Below, one piece after another: positions 5,488-6,366 of a DNA stretch of 6,366 bases. Below the pieces are notes generated by a model, which made no database searches, had not been told where the DNA came from, and worked only from the letters and a program-made list of their open reading frames with translations. Each line of letters opens with the position of its first letter. Within the stretch, counting starts at the first letter, position 1. The stretch is from Deltaproteobacteria bacterium (GTDB taxonomy: Bacteria > Desulfobacterota > DSM-4660 > Desulfatiglandales > Desulfatiglandaceae), in assembly GCA_013349725.1 (NCBI GenBank), contig DUZB01000056.1:7433-13798 (forward strand), in the 5' to 3' direction. The position numbers and the translations under genes were made by a program.

Positions 5488-6219
5488 ATGAGTTTTAAGC
5501 TCAGAAACCCTGGTCGAATTTCCTTTGGAAAATTCTCCTTACAATGGCTTGCCATTTGTGGGAGCCTTTTGCTTTTTACAGTCTCGGCCGTGGGCCAGGG
5601 CTTGCCGGAAGGATTTGTTTATGTAGATGAACATATTCCAAATATGGTGGTGGAGTTGCGCTACTATAGCAAAGATAACTTCATGGGTCGTCCGGCCAAA
5701 GGGTATCGGTCGCCCCGCTGCATTTTGACTGAAGAAGCGACAAATGCTTTGAAAAAGGTTCAGGAGGAACTGGAAAAATTTGGCCTTGGCATCAAAATTT
5801 TTGATGCATACCGTCCGCAACGAGCCGTGAATCATTTCGTCCAATGGGCAAAGGACTTGTCGGACACGCTAATGAAAGCAAAATACTATCCGGAAGTGGA
5901 AAAAAGGGGTTTGTTCAAAAAGGGATATATTGCGGATAAATCGAGCCATAGCAGAGGGAGCACAGTGGATTTGACTTTAGTTAACAAGGCTCCCGGAGAA
6001 AAGCCCCAGGAGCTGGATATGGGAACCGGATTCGATTTTTTTAGTCCCCAGTCATGGCCCACATACCTTCTCATCAGTGCACAGGCGCGAGCCCACCGAA
6101 TGCTGCTACAACGGATCATGGTAGAAAACGGGTTCACCCCCTATTTTGCGGAGTGGTGGCATTTTACGCTGAAAAACGAACCTTTTCCCGATCAGTACTT
6201 TGATTTTCCAATACAATAG
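5488..6219 (+). CDS. D-alanyl-D-alanine dipeptidase (VanX/DdpX family, peptidase M15D), probably exported
   Basis: This zinc dipeptidase hydrolyses D-Ala-D-Ala. The active-site pattern is complete: Arg109 in DAYRP (transition-state Arg), SSHSRGSTVDLTL with zinc ligands His154 and Asp161, and EWWHF with catalytic Glu222 and zinc ligand His225. Length is 243 residues, including a basic N terminus (KLRNPGRISFGKF) and a hydrophobic stretch WLAICGSLLLFTVSAVG (about 20-36), which fits a Sec signal peptide cleaved near residue 36; no lipobox Cys is seen. Cytoplasmic VanX lacks this segment, so a periplasmic role in peptidoglycan turnover or D-Ala salvage is more likely than glycopeptide resistance, and no vanH or vanA is present. 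ATG 5488 has GGAAGG at 5475-5480; an ATG at 5484 is out of frame. It stands alone after a 353-base gap, so it is probably its own transcription unit. Confidence 0.92.
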   Translation: MSFKLRNPGRISFGKFSLQWLAICGSLLLFTVSAVGQGLPEGFVYVDEHIPNMVVELRYYSKDNFMGRPAKGYRSPRCILTEEATNALKKVQEELEKFGLGIKIFDAYRPQRAVNHFVQWAKDLSDTLMKAKYYPEVEKRGLFKKGYIADKSSHSRGSTVDLTLVNKAPGEKPQELDMGTGFDFFSPQSWPTYLLISAQARAHRMLLQRIMVENGFTPYFAEWWHFTLKNEPFPDQYFDFPIQ

Positions 6220-6366
6220 CCTTATGCAGAAATAGAGATGAACCTTTGTCCTTTACTGGTAATTCCTACAAATCAGGGAAAATTGAAATTATGACATATC
6301 TTGACAGTATCCCAAACAATTCATGTCGGCAAAACCTTTCGATATGCTTAGTTTATCCCCATGAAA

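Noticed and set aside
6220..6366. New gene starting at ATG 6361 or a minus-strand gene end
   Set aside because: No ribosome binding site precedes the ATG, only two codons are visible, and the minus-strand frames are short with no recognisable content.

Overview
The window looks like bacterial chromosome of moderate G+C. All supported genes are on the + strand. No rRNA, tRNA, CRISPR array or transposase is visible. The acyl-CoA ligase and HU sequences are of a style common in Desulfobacterota-type (former Deltaproteobacteria) genomes and metagenome bins. That placement is an impression and was not tested.

Layout. (1) Positions 1-1513 hold the C-terminal part of a penicillin-acylase-family Ntn hydrolase that enters from the left edge. 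A perfect 44-bp tandem duplication at 42-129 shifts its frame and creates a stop at 90-92. (2) Ten bases after that gene, at 1524-1925, is a small VOC (glyoxalase-fold) protein of GLOD5-like type. (3) At 2046-3809 is a complete class I adenylate-forming acyl-CoA ligase. It has no stop codon of its own and reads in frame into the start of a gene for the nucleoid protein HU. HU keeps its own Shine-Dalgarno and ATG (3702), but a one-base frameshift near 3786-3788 splits it. (4) At 3985, overlapping the HU stop by ATGA, is a small Cys-containing, Lys-rich hypothetical protein whose tail also looks frameshifted. (5) Positions 4242-5134 carry eroded sequence: a NERD-nuclease-like scrap (LLEVKGGR) and, in another frame, the C-terminal part of a UvrD-like superfamily 1 helicase, with the ATPase core between them missing. 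(6) Positions 5135-5487 are non-coding or nearly so. (7) At 5488-6219 is an intact, probably exported VanX/DdpX-type D-Ala-D-Ala dipeptidase (peptidase M15D). Positions 6220-6366 hold nothing I can support.

How the genes may work together. The acylase, VOC protein and acyl-CoA ligase are collinear with good ribosome binding sites, so they could form a unit in which an amide-linked acyl group is released and then activated to its CoA thioester. This is inference from order only. The dipeptidase appears to be a separate transcription unit with a cell-wall recycling or D-Ala-D-Ala salvage role.

The most striking property is the cluster of lesions: a 44-bp duplication, a lost stop with gene fusion, two apparent single-base deletions and an internally deleted helicase. 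They sit next to genes that are completely intact. Either this is a decaying genomic segment, or part of it reflects assembly or sequencing error; read-level data would decide. I did not find a convincing new multi-gene system.
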